Below, piece after piece: positions 20,730 through 31,175 of a stretch of DNA of 64,000 bases (the stretch's first letter is position 1; each line of letters starts with the position of its first letter). The translations under genes and the position numbers were made by a program. The notes beneath the pieces were generated by a model. The model had not been told where the DNA came from. It did no database searches and saw only the letters and a list, made by a program, of their open reading frames with translations. Location: assembly GCF_017916325.1 (NCBI RefSeq), contig NC_090159.1, positions 229,501 to 293,500 of the forward strand. Direction: 5' to 3'. The stretch comes from Leishmania martiniquensis. Lineage: Eukaryota; Euglenozoa; Kinetoplastea; Trypanosomatida; Trypanosomatidae.

Positions 20730-22376
20730 ATGCGAACGCCCGTCATGCTCTGTGCCGCCTTGGGCGGTTTCCTTTTCGGCTATGACACCAGTGTTATCAA
20801 TGCCGCCTTGTTTCAGATGAAGGACCACTTCGGCTTCACTGAACACTCGTGGCAGTACGCCCTCATCGTCGCGATTGCCATTGCTGGCGCCTTCGTCGGT
20901 GCCTTTATTTCTGGATTCGTCTCAGCCGCCTTCGGTCGCCGCCCGTGCATCGCTGTGGCAGACTTTCTGTTCATTATCGGCTCCCTGTTGATGGCTGCGG
21001 CCCCGAATGTGGCGGTCGTGCTTGTGTCGCGTGTCGTCGTCGGCTTAGCCATCGGTATAAGCTCTGCCACTATCCCAGTTTACTTAGCGGAGGTGACGTC
21101 GCCGAAGCACCGCGGCGCCACCATCGTTCTCAACAACTTGTTCCTAACAGGTGGTCAGTTTTTTGCTGCCGGTTTCACCGCCATCATGGTCGTCTTCACG
21201 AGCAACAACGTCGGCTGGCGTGTGGCAATTGGTGTCGGCGCCGCACCAGCTGTTGTTCAGGTGCTCTGCCTCCTCTTTTTCCTGCCGGAAAGTCCTCGTT
21301 GGCTCCTCGCCAAGGGAAACGCCGACCGCGCCAAGGCGGTTGCGGAGGAGTTTGACGTGGACCTCTGCGAGTTTCAGGAGGGTGATAGGGTGCCGTCCGT
21401 CAGCATGGACTATCGTCCACTGATGGCGCGGGATATGCGCTTCCGCGTCGTGCTCGGCTCTATGCTGCAGATCATTCAACAGTTCTCCGGTATCAACACG
21501 ATCATGTACTACAGCGCTGTAATCCTGTACGACGCCGGCTTCCGTGACGCCATAATGCCAGTTGTGCTATCCATTCCGCTTGCTTTCATAAATGCCATGT
21601 TCACGGCGGTGGCCATTTTCACGGTGGACCGCTTTGGCCGTCGCCGCATGCTGCTCATCTCGGTCTTCGGCTGCCTTGTGCTCCTCGTGATCATTGCGGT
21701 TATCGGCTACTTCCTCGGCACCCGCATTCCGTACTCCAGCGGCGGGTGGATTTTCTTGGCGCTGCTCGCCGTCTTCCTCGGCTTCTACGCGCCTGGTATC
21801 GGCTGCATCCCGTGGGTAATCATGGGCGAGATCTTCCCGACGCACCTGCGCACGTCAGCGGCGTCCGTCGCGACTATGTCGAACTGGGCAGCCAACGTTG
21901 TTGTGTCGCAAGTCTTTCCAATCCTGCTGGGCGCCATCGGTGTTGGCGGCGCCTTCACCATCATCTCCATCCTGGTGGCTCTCGGCTGCGCATTCGTGTA
22001 CTTCTTCGCCGTGGAGACGAAAGGACTCACGCTGGAGCAGATCGACGACATGTTCCGAAAGCGCGCTGGCATGCCGGCGCGCCTTCAGGACGAAGGCGAG
22101 GGCAGCCAAGCCGGTTCCCCCTACCGCGAGGACGGCGACTTCGACCGCATGACGACAGATGACACCGGTGACTCATCTTCATTGGGCAACCGGATTGCAG
22201 GCCTTGCCAAAGCAGAGAACAGCTCTTTCACGGCTGTGCCCATGACGATCCTCGACAGTGAGCCTGGTAGGCTTGAAGAGGTAGTGAAGTCCTCTTCCAC
22301 AGAGCTACAGTTACGCGATCACCAGAACGAGGAGCAGCAAGCCTCCATCGAGGCGGGTCTATGTGAGCCTAAGTAG
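20730..22376 (+). CDS. MIT: myo-inositol/proton symporter (MIT, D1-type sugar transporter)
   Basis: This 548-residue protein belongs to the major facilitator superfamily, sugar porter family, with about 12 membrane helices. It closely resembles, from memory, the Leishmania donovani myo-inositol/H+ symporter, which imports inositol for phosphoinositide and GPI synthesis. Family marks include GFLFGYD at the N-terminus, GRRP after helix 2, PESPRWL before the central loop, QQFSGINTIMYY in helix 7, DRFGRR, and VETKGLTLEQID after helix 12. Asp19 and Glu121 fall exactly at the positions reported as essential for proton-coupled transport. The C-terminal 75 residues are hydrophilic and Ser/Glu-rich. 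The first in-frame ATG gives the expected family length. Confidence 0.95.
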   Translation: MRTPVMLCAALGGFLFGYDTSVINAALFQMKDHFGFTEHSWQYALIVAIAIAGAFVGAFISGFVSAAFGRRPCIAVADFLFIIGSLLMAAAPNVAVVLVSRVVVGLAIGISSATIPVYLAEVTSPKHRGATIVLNNLFLTGGQFFAAGFTAIMVVFTSNNVGWRVAIGVGAAPAVVQVLCLLFFLPESPRWLLAKGNADRAKAVAEEFDVDLCEFQEGDRVPSVSMDYRPLMARDMRFRVVLGSMLQIIQQFSGINTIMYYSAVILYDAGFRDAIMPVVLSIPLAFINAMFTAVAIFTVDRFGRRRMLLISVFGCLVLLVIIAVIGYFLGTRIPYSSGGWIFLALLAVFLGFYAPGIGCIPWVIMGEIFPTHLRTSAASVATMSNWAANVVVSQVFPILLGAIGVGGAFTIISILVALGCAFVYFFAVETKGLTLEQIDDMFRKRAGMPARLQDEGEGSQAGSPYREDGDFDRMTTDDTGDSSSLGNRIAGLAKAENSSFTAVPMTILDSEPGRLEEVVKSSSTELQLRDHQNEEQQASIEAGLCEPK

Positions 22377-22698
22377 AGAGCGCTAATCGAGCCTCCTCCC
22401 TCATCCCTCACGCCTTTTTCCCACCGCCCTCTGCATCTTCGCTGAGCCCATACACAATTCATGCTCGCCTGTCGGCGAGTAGCGGAGATAGCGCTATGAG
22501 CGATGGCATAAGGAGCGTAGAGGTGAGAGGAAACGACACCGACGGCGACTGAGTTTGCACACCTGCGCAATATTTCTTAGAACCAAGGAGATGTGTCCGT
22601 TGCCACGGCTCAGAGATGGCCTGACGCGCGTCTCATACCCCCTCCCTCCATTTCTCCCCATCCCCCCCCCCCCGCCCCCTTCCCTCTCTCGCTTTCTC

Positions 22699-22780
22699 AA
22701 TATATATACATATACATATACACATATATATACATATATATATATACATGTGTATGTGTATGTGTATGTGTATGTATATC
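22699..22780. repeat. TA/CA then TG-rich simple repeat block
   Basis: An imperfect run of TATATACA units passes into four copies of TGTATG and back into TA. It lies about 320 bases after the symporter stop, probably in its 3' UTR or just beyond. Confidence 0.8.
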
Positions 22781-25260
22781 GACTGTTTTGTTACGGGCGC
22801 TTCATGTGTGTGGCATCACCATTTTCCTCTCTCTCTCACTTAAAAAAAATTCGCACTTTTCCGTTTGCTCTGATGGGCTCTCACATTTATATTTATGTTT
22901 TGCCACCGCTCTCTCCAACAGCACACACACACACCAAACATCCCGCCCATTTTTTTTATTCCCGCGCTCTCTTTTCCCCTCCTCACATGATCACCCGTCA
23001 TACTCCCTTCCCCATATCTCTCGATCTCTACCTCAACTTGTGCATCGCATACACGCACACGCACACAGAGAGAGAGAAAGAGAAAGAGAGAGAGTCGCAT
23101 TCACATATGTGTCGTGGTACCTGCGCATGCCTCAAGCTGCGCGTTGGTATGATGAGATGCAGGTGACGGGTAGCGAAGAGAAAGAGGAAAACAGGAGGTT
23201 GTTGGGGAGGAGCCCCGCCTATCGTCGTCCCCCCTCCCCCCACCCCCACGTGCATACACGCACAGGTGATGAGGTACTTGATACGTGGCGGGCGCTGGTG
23301 TGAAGAAGGGACGCTCTCTTCACACGTTTGTTTTAGTTGGTCGAGAAGCCTATTTCATCTGCTTTCCCTTTGGTTCGCCTTCTCCATGTTTTTTTCCTAC
23401 GCCCCCCCCTCTCCCTCCCTCTCTCTTCACCTGTGCGACTACAACGTGGAGGCTCGGGCTCGCACTGCCGTCCCCCTTTCCCCCTCCTCCTCCCCCCTCT
23501 TCTTTGTCAACAGCTTCGCCCTCGCCTCAATTCACGAGGGGGACGGTGTTGACCCAAAACCATCCACCCGGCCGTTTGCCCCTTCGCTTCGTGCGTCTTC
23601 ACCGCTTCTCCTCCGTCTACCCCGCCGCTCGGCGGATGGCGCAGGCACGACGGCGGCGATGCATGGGCGCATGCATGCACACCTGAGCGGCGCGAAGCAC
23701 GAAAAGGTGAAGACAAGTAAGCGGAGGGCATCGGTGGTGAGACAGTGCGTTGCACACCAACTCAGCGGGTGGCACCCGAAGCGGAAGATCAACAGAGAGC
23801 GAGCGGGGCGAGGTGTGAGCAAAGCGCGTCTAAAGCCCTTCCACCCCAATCCCCTTTTTTAACCCCCTCCCCCATTACGAGATGGCCTCTCATCACCATC
23901 TGTCGGAAGACGAGGGGCAACCGGAGACAAAGAGAGCGGGAGAGAAGCGGGAGAGTTGAAAGAAACAAGAAGGCCGTGAGAGAGGTGCGCGCGTGTCGCC
24001 TGCTCCCCGCCTTCCTCACCTTCACCCCCCCTTCGACCGTCCTCCCGTGGCCACGCCTTTCGCTTGTGTGTGTGTGTGCCTCTCTCTCTCTGACCTTCGC
24101 CCCCCTCCGAAACGCGCCCCTATCTTTACCCTCTTCTCTCCTATCACACGCACACACACGCACACAACTGAGAGCAGCCCCTTCCGTCTGTTTGGCTCGG
24201 TGCGTCGCGTGAGTGATCAAAGGCTGAGGGACGTGAAAAGACAAACAAGAAAAGAGGCGAATGTGACAGAGAAAAGGGGGAAAATGCGCCGCTCTCCAAG
24301 TCTGTTTGTGTCTGTCTCGGCGCCACTCTTCTTCCCGCACCGTTTCTGCATCCACCCATCCGTCACTCCTTCCCCTGAATTCGCGATGTCGATGTTTCCT
24401 CCTGTCTCATCGTGTCTTTTTCTTTTTCTCGTCCTTTCACTTCTACTCCGGCCGCAGTCGCTTGCGCTTGAGGCCCACAAATATGAACCGAAGTGGGTAG
24501 AAGTTGTTCGTCTACTCCCCCCCCCGCCTGCCCTCTTTCCTGCTCTTTTTTCGCCTTTCCTCGAATCTCTGTGAGTATTTGTTTGTGCGTGTGTGTATAG
24601 AGCTGCGTCCGTGTTGGCCGCTGGCTACCCGGCTCTTCCACCTCCGCGTGTGCTCTTGTGAAAACTTCTGCACACCAGAAAGAAGAGTTGGCAAAGTAGT
24701 GCCCAGTATGGTCGAATGAGAGACGCAGCGGCGATGTCAGCCTTTACACATGGAGGTACACCACAGCGGTATAGGAGTGCTGGCCAGAGTGCAGGAGGCG
24801 GAAGGTGGGGGGGAAAGACGCTTTGGCGACAGCTCTCCTTACTTGCTCCGCCTTCTTTCTTTTTAACTATTCTGCTCACATGCACAGCACCAAGAGCGGG
24901 ACTTCAAAAAAAATAAGAGGAAGAGATGCAAAGGGAGGCACACACGCACATCAAGGGAAGGAGCAAAACCTGAGGAAGGCTTTCTTCTCTCCCCCTCCCC
25001 TCCCTCGTCTCTTCTCATGTGTTGAGTATCTCTGTATCCTCACCGCTCTTCTGGCATGCCTGTGCAGTGTGCAGCGTGTGTGCGCGCGTGCCTCCTCTCC
25101 CAGTTTCGCTCTCCATTGCTTCTTTTGTCATCTCTCTTTTTCGGTAAGTGTGTGTGCGTGAGTTTGTGTGCGCGCGCCTGCTGCGTGCTTTGAATCCCCA
25201 CCACCATCACCACCTGTCCCTCCTCCTGTCCTTTGTCTTGAACTTTGGGGGCTTCTGTGA

Positions 25261-25286
25261 GCAGCAGCAGCAGCTGCTGCTGCTGC
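25261..25286. repeat. perfect 26-bp (GCA)n/(TGC)n palindrome
   Basis: Four CAG units abut four CTG units so that the block equals its own reverse complement. Such sequence can form a hairpin in RNA or single-stranded DNA. Confidence 0.85.
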
Positions 25287-25955
25287 CGCCGCTGCGGTAC
25301 ACCACCACAATGATGGCGTGTGGTTGTGGCTCACGTGCCTCGCCATCTGAAGTGGCAGGGAGGAGGGAGGAGGGAGGAGGGGGAGGGGAGGGTAGAGTAG
25401 AGGAAAGAAAAGGGAGGGGGGCCATTGAAGAGGTCTTCTGTGAGCGGAAATGAACGAAGCAAGCCAGGCATGAAGAAGGCCACGAACCGGAACAGCTCGC
25501 AAGTGCCGTAGCCCACGCTGTGTTCAGCCCCCCCTCGCCCCCTCATTTCACCCTCACGCATACACTCCTCCCTCCACACATCAACTCACACTAGCACGCT
25601 CTTTTTTTCTGCCATTCACGCTTTACTGCCATCGGTTTAGAAGAGGCGGTCGTGTGTACTGGCGCACAACGACCAAGCGAACAGAAAGTGAACTTTGGTC
25701 AGCTCTACCGGTGAGAAGAAAGTTAAACAGAAATATACACGGCAGAGTCCTCCGATGTGAGCGGCGCCGTGCATGAATGTGTGTGTGTGTGTGTGTCTGT
25801 GGATGCGTGTCTGCCGCTCTCCCCCGTGCTGGCTCCCCATCTTGGACTTACTGTTTTCATTCTCTCCCCCTCTGTTTCCGCCCACCCACCCACCCACCCC
25901 CTTGCCTCCACACATACGAACATAGGCACACCCGAAGCCCGATTTGGCCGAGGAG

Positions 25956-26387
25956 ATGCTGCGCCGTTCTCGTGTCGCTCAATGCATCGTGCCAGGCAGA
26001 TCCGCACTGGAGCCGACACAGCCCCTCAGCACCTCACAGAAGCGGATCGTCCCCACCAACGACGACCTCCACGCATTTGTGATGGCGTACGACCACCGTG
26101 CCGCCGCCCTGCCCCACTTCTGCCGTGGCCCCTGTGAGGGGGGCTTCTTTTCCAATTCCGCATTCAGCGGTTCGGCCATCGCTGGTGCCTTCACCGTCGG
26201 CGGCGTCGCTCTCTTTCTGCTGACCTTCGGGTACAACATCGGTAAACCGGTCGTCGAGGCCCACCGCAAACTGCCTTGGAAAGGTGCAGGGGCCGCCCGT
26301 GGCAGGGGGCGGTCTCGAAAGTGCCGAGAGGGCGGCGGCGGCGGCGGAGGGAGGGCGGGAGGACGTCAGTCCGGTCGAAGAGTTTGA
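25956..26387 (+). CDS. small single-span membrane protein with a probable frame break near the 3' end
   Basis: From ATG 25956 this frame gives 143 residues. The first about 108 look natural: a polar N-terminus, a Cys/Pro-containing segment (HFCRGPCEGGFF), then one hydrophobic helix (about residues 70-95, AGAFTVGGVALFLLTFGYNI) and a short polar segment. After about base 26280 the frame turns into Gly/Arg-rich low complexity ending at TGA 26385-26387. The +1 frame from about 26281 instead encodes an Ala/Glu-rich stretch ending in an acidic tail (EEFDDLIELE) and TAA 26407-26409, which looks more like a real C-terminus. I suspect a one-base indel between 26280 and 26350, real or from sequencing. 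No family is recognised; a small organelle membrane subunit is one possibility. Confidence 0.65.
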   Translation: MLRRSRVAQCIVPGRSALEPTQPLSTSQKRIVPTNDDLHAFVMAYDHRAAALPHFCRGPCEGGFFSNSAFSGSAIAGAFTVGGVALFLLTFGYNIGKPVVEAHRKLPWKGAGAARGRGRSRKCREGGGGGGGRAGGRQSGRRV

Positions 26388-26409
26388 CGACCTCATCGAG
26401 CTCGAGTAA

Positions 26410-27277
26410 GATGAGGGGTAGCCGCCCCATCTATGTTCCAGGCGCAGGCTCGGGCGAGCACTTGCACCATTTCGCAGGACACAGAATGAGGTCGACGACA
26501 GACGCCCTCTTGGGTGTGCGTGCTTGCATGCGCACCTGCCGTAGGCGTTCGCTCGGCATCTCTCCCAGCCGACACAGATCTTTCCCTCGAGCTGTGCACG
26601 CGCGCTCGTCCTTGTGGTTGAAGGGTGTCGCTGCTGCCGCTTCGACCTCTGCTACCTCGCTGCACCCTCACATGCTCCTCTCTGCCAGCGGGACGCTTCT
26701 CCCTGCGCAGCGTTGGCGGAGGAGCAAATGGGGGGAGGGGGAATCTTCTTCACCGCTTCCCTACCTTCATCCAACATCGCTCATAGCCTGGCATGCATCA
26801 CTCTTCAGTAGCCTGAGCATGCCCACCCACCTCCACACATACACACACACACGCAGAGATACATGTGTGCCGATGTATGGCAGAAGCGCGTTTAGGAGAG
26901 TGAGAAGTGCTGAAGCAGCCCTCCTCCTACTGCCTTTCCCCCCACCCCACCCCCTTTCTTCTTATTGTGTGTCTGTGGTAGCACTACCCGACAACCTGAC
27001 AGCACGCTCGTGAAGGCGTGCCACGCACTCTCGTGTGGCGACAGCGAGAGCGCGTAGATCAGTATATGCCACGATGGCCTGCACTCGCACCCTTCTCGCC
27101 AGTCCCCTTTTATTTTGGCTCTCTCTCTCTTCTTCCCTCGTATTCAACACAAAAACTTGTATGCGTGCATGTGTCTGAAAGACCGTGGACCACGGCCCAC
27201 ACGCGTAGATCAGTGCACACACACACACAAGCACACATACTCCCCCCCCCATCCGTAGATAAAGCGTACGTCAGCAA
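26410..27277. other. intergenic region, no convincing gene
   Basis: It holds CA repeats near 26838-26852 and 27214-27229, a T-rich/CT pyrimidine tract at about 27106-27140 that may serve trans-splicing of the next gene, and no supported coding frame apart from a long open shadow frame. Confidence 0.45.
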
Positions 27278-30199
27278 ATGGTTCGGAAGCAACGGCAGCC
27301 GGCGGCCGCTATCAGCAGTACTCCTCTGCCCGTCTCCTTCGCCTCGGAAGCGCTTCGTGTGTCACCTGAGCCGCTGTCGAGCCGCAGTGTTCGCCGCCGC
27401 ACGACATGCAGAGGTGATGCCGACGGAGGTGCTGCACAGGCGCAAGGATATCGGTATCGAAAGAATGCGTCCCCCCCTTGCTCGGAAGGCGCCCAGACGG
27501 AGCACTCACGCGCGGTCAGCTACAGCAGCGACGCCATCCAGCGTGAAGCGCCGTCAGTAGCGAGCCGCGAAGGCTTTCTCTCTCCCGCCACCGACCTCCA
27601 TTGTCTCGCCAGCTCTGGCGAGAACTTTGAGGGCAGAAAGCCGGAACGTTCGGTGTCGATGAGTCAGCAGCGATATCAGCTGGCTGGGTGTGTAGGCATC
27701 TGCACGACGCCCGTGCAGAATGCCACCTACTGCCACCATTGGTCTCAGGTAATCCGCGGGGCCACCTCCGCCATCATGTTTTCCCTCGTCCTCTGTGTTG
27801 GCTACGCCCTTTACATTCTCGTCGCCCCGTACAGCCAGTCCATCATGAACGGCGTGCTCCTCTCCATTGTCATGCACCCGCAGAGCCGCCTGCGGTCGGC
27901 GCTGTACATGGGCACCACCGTCGATCGCATGACGCGCGTGCAGCAGCGCTGGGCGGCGCGGGGGCGGCTAATGGGCGTTATTGGCTCGTGGGTGTCTATG
28001 GGTCACTTCGCGTCCTTTGTGGTGATGCAGGGGACCTTCTTCTTGGGCCTGAACAAGATCCGCGTGCACACACAGTTGGCCCTTCTGGAAGCGGCGCCCG
28101 TGGATACACATGGTTCCGGAGTCGGTGCGAGGGGCGCCAGGACCAGCGCCGTGCCGTCATTACCGCACGCCTCCCGCAGAGCCACCAATACAGCGACGAA
28201 GTCGGCTGCATCGGCCACGCGGCGAAGGGGCGCTAGAGGCGTGTCGCACCCCGCGGTGACTTCCACATCCTCAGCGGCCACCTCGAAAGCACCTCTTTCG
28301 AAACTCGCTCCGCCAGTTCAACTTCATCGACGTCTCGTGGCCACCCCGCGCGGTCGCCGTGTTCTGCGCTGGCTCACCACCTCAATCATCGTCGCGGTCG
28401 CTCATTTGGTGGTCGGCGTGACCTACTTTGCGCTCCTGCACGCTGCGTTGGGGGCTGTCTTTGCCTTCACGGTGCCCTTCCTGCCCGCCAACACCTTTGT
28501 CAGCTCCATGGGGCGCCTGTGGCGGGTCGCGCTCATCCTCTTCTTTGTGGTCGGGCTCGCCCTCAACGTGACGGCTGATGTGCTGTCCATTAGCGAGGCT
28601 GTGCGACGCACCACCTCCGCTGTCGTAAGGGGTGGAGGCGGTGGAGACGATGCGGCCATGGCAATTCCACATGCCTTCAGCGCCCCCGAAGCACTCACGG
28701 CAGCGGTGGGTGCGGAGAACTGCACCTCAGCGATAGCGGCGGCGAAGATGGTCGTCACAGGCGACGACACGGCAAACATGAATAATGCGAGGAGCAAGGA
28801 AGCGGCGGCGGTGATAGCGCACGCCGATGCGGATGCAGTGCTCGTTCAGCACGCCCACCGCATCCGCATCGAGGGCTTTCTCATTGGCAAGATCCAGGAC
28901 CTCGTTGTACAGGAGCTGGTGGACATGTTCCGCGACGGCAACATCTCGGAGATGCTTGACACCCTCCTGGAGCTTCTTCCACCGCAGCTGCGCTCGGTGG
29001 TGACCCGCGATACTGCGGCGCTTGCTGGGGGTCGACCGTCGATCCGAAAGGGCGGCACCTCGTTGCCGAGCAAAGCAGAGGATGGCACGAAGGAGACGAG
29101 TGCTGCGCAGCCACTCTCGTGGCGTGCCATTATGGCGACATCACGCGGCCTGCGCCCCGCAAGTGCCATTAAGTCGCTCCTCTACGCCTCCCTCGCGGGC
29201 ACGACGGCGGCGGGCCACAAGGTGGAAACGGACTGGCTGACCGTCTCCCGCCTGATGGCGTCTCGTTTGCTGCCCTACGTCGAGTACGCGCTGCGCCTCC
29301 TCATGCGAGTCGGCTCCAATCTTATCGGCCTCTTCGACAGCGTCTACGCAGTCGTGCTTTTCGTCGTCTTCTACCGCTACCTCACTCGGCTGGAGCACAC
29401 GGTGCTCTACTACGGTGTGGCGAAGCTGTTGCGCGTGATGCAGCCCGAGGTGGGCGACGACCACGCCCGCCACATCGAGCAGGACATCACCGTCTCCCTC
29501 ATTACACTTCTGCAGTCCTTTTGGCACCTGACGTGGTTTCATTTCTGCATCACATGCGGCATCTTCAAGCTGTGGGGACTCCCCACACCGTTTTTGATGG
29601 GGCTGGTCTCTGTCGTCCTGGCGCTTTTTCCTCTCGTGCCGAAGTGGTTGAGCCCGTGCTCTGTCGGGCTGGTGTACATGCTCGTCCAGCTTGTATCGCT
29701 CATCACCACCGAGGAGAGGAGTTTGAGCTGCGGCCGTGGGCCAGGGGAGGCGCACCGGGCTGCCGCCACTGTCGCTCCTCTCTTCTCGCTCCCGCCTGGT
29801 CGATCATGGATTGAGGTTCTCGTGTGGGGCAAGCCGTACCTCCTCCACTACACACGCATCCTCAGCTGTGGTCTGGCCGTACTGCTGGAGTGCGGCGACG
29901 AATGGCTGCTCTGTGTCTCTCGAGGACTTCGCGGAGGCTTCGTCGCTGAGACCGCTGGGAAGGGCTGCGAGCAGCTGCAACCCTTTGTCATTGGTACAGC
30001 GCTGGTGCTGGGATTTGTCGCCTACGGCACCTGTGGCATCGTCTTTGGCCCCTTGACGGTCATCCTTGCGCGTGTCCTCTTCGATAACTGGGACATGTTG
30101 GCTGACCGCGAGCCCGGGCCCCTGACCTTACCACTGTCCTCGTTTGCTGCTGGGGACGGGGATGACGAGGAAGACGCCTCGATGGTCGAATCACCTTAA
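27278..30199 (+). CDS. polytopic membrane protein of the TMEM245 / AI-2E transporter (UPF0118) type
   Basis: This 973-residue protein starts at the first ATG of the frame; an internal Met at base 27659 just before the first hydrophobic segment is an alternative. Residues 1-160 are polar. Hydrophobic helices lie near 167-190, 370-430, 685-710, 750-800 and 905-940, in the pattern of paired or triple helices separated by long soluble loops seen in TMEM245. The C-terminal signature, a helix with TCGIVFGPLTVILARVLFD followed by a short tail, matches the last helix of the AI-2E/UPF0118 family, where a GxxGxxxGP motif is typical. Bacterial members are exporters or Na+/H+ antiporters; the eukaryotic function is unknown. 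Large Ala/Ser/Thr-rich inserts make it longer than bacterial homologues (about 350 residues). Confidence 0.72.
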   Translation: MVRKQRQPAAAISSTPLPVSFASEALRVSPEPLSSRSVRRRTTCRGDADGGAAQAQGYRYRKNASPPCSEGAQTEHSRAVSYSSDAIQREAPSVASREGFLSPATDLHCLASSGENFEGRKPERSVSMSQQRYQLAGCVGICTTPVQNATYCHHWSQVIRGATSAIMFSLVLCVGYALYILVAPYSQSIMNGVLLSIVMHPQSRLRSALYMGTTVDRMTRVQQRWAARGRLMGVIGSWVSMGHFASFVVMQGTFFLGLNKIRVHTQLALLEAAPVDTHGSGVGARGARTSAVPSLPHASRRATNTATKSAASATRRRGARGVSHPAVTSTSSAATSKAPLSKLAPPVQLHRRLVATPRGRRVLRWLTTSIIVAVAHLVVGVTYFALLHAALGAVFAFTVPFLPANTFVSSMGRLWRVALILFFVVGLALNVTADVLSISEAVRRTTSAVVRGGGGGDDAAMAIPHAFSAPEALTAAVGAENCTSAIAAAKMVVTGDDTANMNNARSKEAAAVIAHADADAVLVQHAHRIRIEGFLIGKIQDLVVQELVDMFRDGNISEMLDTLLELLPPQLRSVVTRDTAALAGGRPSIRKGGTSLPSKAEDGTKETSAAQPLSWRAIMATSRGLRPASAIKSLLYASLAGTTAAGHKVETDWLTVSRLMASRLLPYVEYALRLLMRVGSNLIGLFDSVYAVVLFVVFYRYLTRLEHTVLYYGVAKLLRVMQPEVGDDHARHIEQDITVSLITLLQSFWHLTWFHFCITCGIFKLWGLPTPFLMGLVSVVLALFPLVPKWLSPCSVGLVYMLVQLVSLITTEERSLSCGRGPGEAHRAAATVAPLFSLPPGRSWIEVLVWGKPYLLHYTRILSCGLAVLLECGDEWLLCVSRGLRGGFVAETAGKGCEQLQPFVIGTALVLGFVAYGTCGIVFGPLTVILARVLFDNWDMLADREPGPLTLPLSSFAAGDGDDEEDASMVESP

Positions 30200-31175
30200 T
30201 GCAGCCACGCATGCGCACAGGTGTACAACCAGTCGGCTCATCGTCACACGGCTCCACCCGCAACCCCTGCACAGACAAGCAGATACACCAGCTTCGCGCC
30301 TAACCGCACGAGCACATATCTGTGCCCACACGGACACGTATGCGTGCACACGAAGGGTGGTACTCGCCGTGTGCACACATATCCCCACCCTTCTCCTCGC
30401 ACCCACACGCGCCTCGCGGTGGTGTGCCGGACGCGCCAATGAGCAGCGAGAAGATGCTCGAGAATAGGAACTTTTTTTTTCATGGGCGCCTGTGTGCACC
30501 CCCTCTCCCGCTCCGTCCCTGGTGGCTTGGAACGACGGCGCGGCATCGCTCTTTGGGGGCGAGGTGACCACACCGTGTGTGTGCGGCGCCGACCTGAGAG
30601 GACTGCGCGTCGCGCCAAGATGACTGAGTTCGCCCGCGGATTGAGCCTGAGCGCCTCGTGAGCCGCCCTCATCTCTTTTCTTCTGTCTTCTGGAGGGGCG
30701 AAGCTGCGGCGTCTCCGAAGCTCTTTCAGCTGCGACTGGAAAAGATGCCGCTACGGCCATCTGCTCTCTGCGCCTCTGCCGTCTTGCTGGCGCGCACGGC
30801 TGCCTGCCTGCCTGCATGCACGTGTGGACATCGCGCCCTCTCTGCTGAGCGAGCCCGTAGACTACTTTTCGGTGTAACGAAGTGGGGCACACCCACAAAC
30901 ACATGCACAAGGTGTCGGCAGCGGCTCGCGACGCCGCTACCAGGTGAGGCTGACATCACTGAGGCACCTCCCTTTTTCGGCCTCGAGAGGCGACGTGGGC
31001 ACGAGGTCGCCCACCGGTCTGCGGCGCGTGAGTGCGGCGTCGAATCGGCGCCGCAAGACGGCACTGAAAGGGTGTGGCTAGGCGCATACCTTTACATGTG
31101 TGTATACAGGCATAACCGTTGCCTTCCCTTTCCGGCTTCTCCTCTATTTGTAGTTGCTCCTGCACGAGGCATTCG
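30200..31175. other. intergenic region with splice signal of the DUF523 gene
   Basis: No convincing gene is seen. A T run at 30473-30480 and a pyrimidine tract at about 31121-31149 with AG at 31152-31153 are notable; the latter would give a 22-nt leader to ATG 31176. Confidence 0.5.

Larger units (their letters stand above)
22377..25955. other. 3.6 kb gene-poor region with simple repeats
   Basis: This is the longest stretch without a convincing gene. It contains a TA/TG-rich block at about 22699-22780, a C run near 22665, GA and GT repeats near 23066-23095 and 24066-24078, a perfect CAG/CTG palindrome at 25261-25286, purine-rich GGAGG repeats near 25360-25400, and GT repeats at 25778-25798. 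Short frames (for example from ATG 24386, 62 codons) are dominated by pyrimidine-encoded residues and are not supported. Confidence 0.5.

Noticed and set aside
24386..24574. 62-codon frame with a signal-peptide-like Leu-rich stretch
   Set aside because: The hydrophobic run is encoded by a CT-rich tract, which produces Leu/Phe/Ser in any such region; no conserved segment follows.
22377..25955. snoRNA or tRNA genes in the gene-poor region
   Set aside because: I searched by eye for tRNA-like folds and C/D box pairs (TGATGA...CTGA) and found only isolated boxes without convincing terminal stems.
26276..27013. 245-codon frame overlapping the small membrane protein and running downstream
   Set aside because: Its start lies within the other gene in a third frame. 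It is Arg/His/Ser-rich and passes through CA repeats without any domain.
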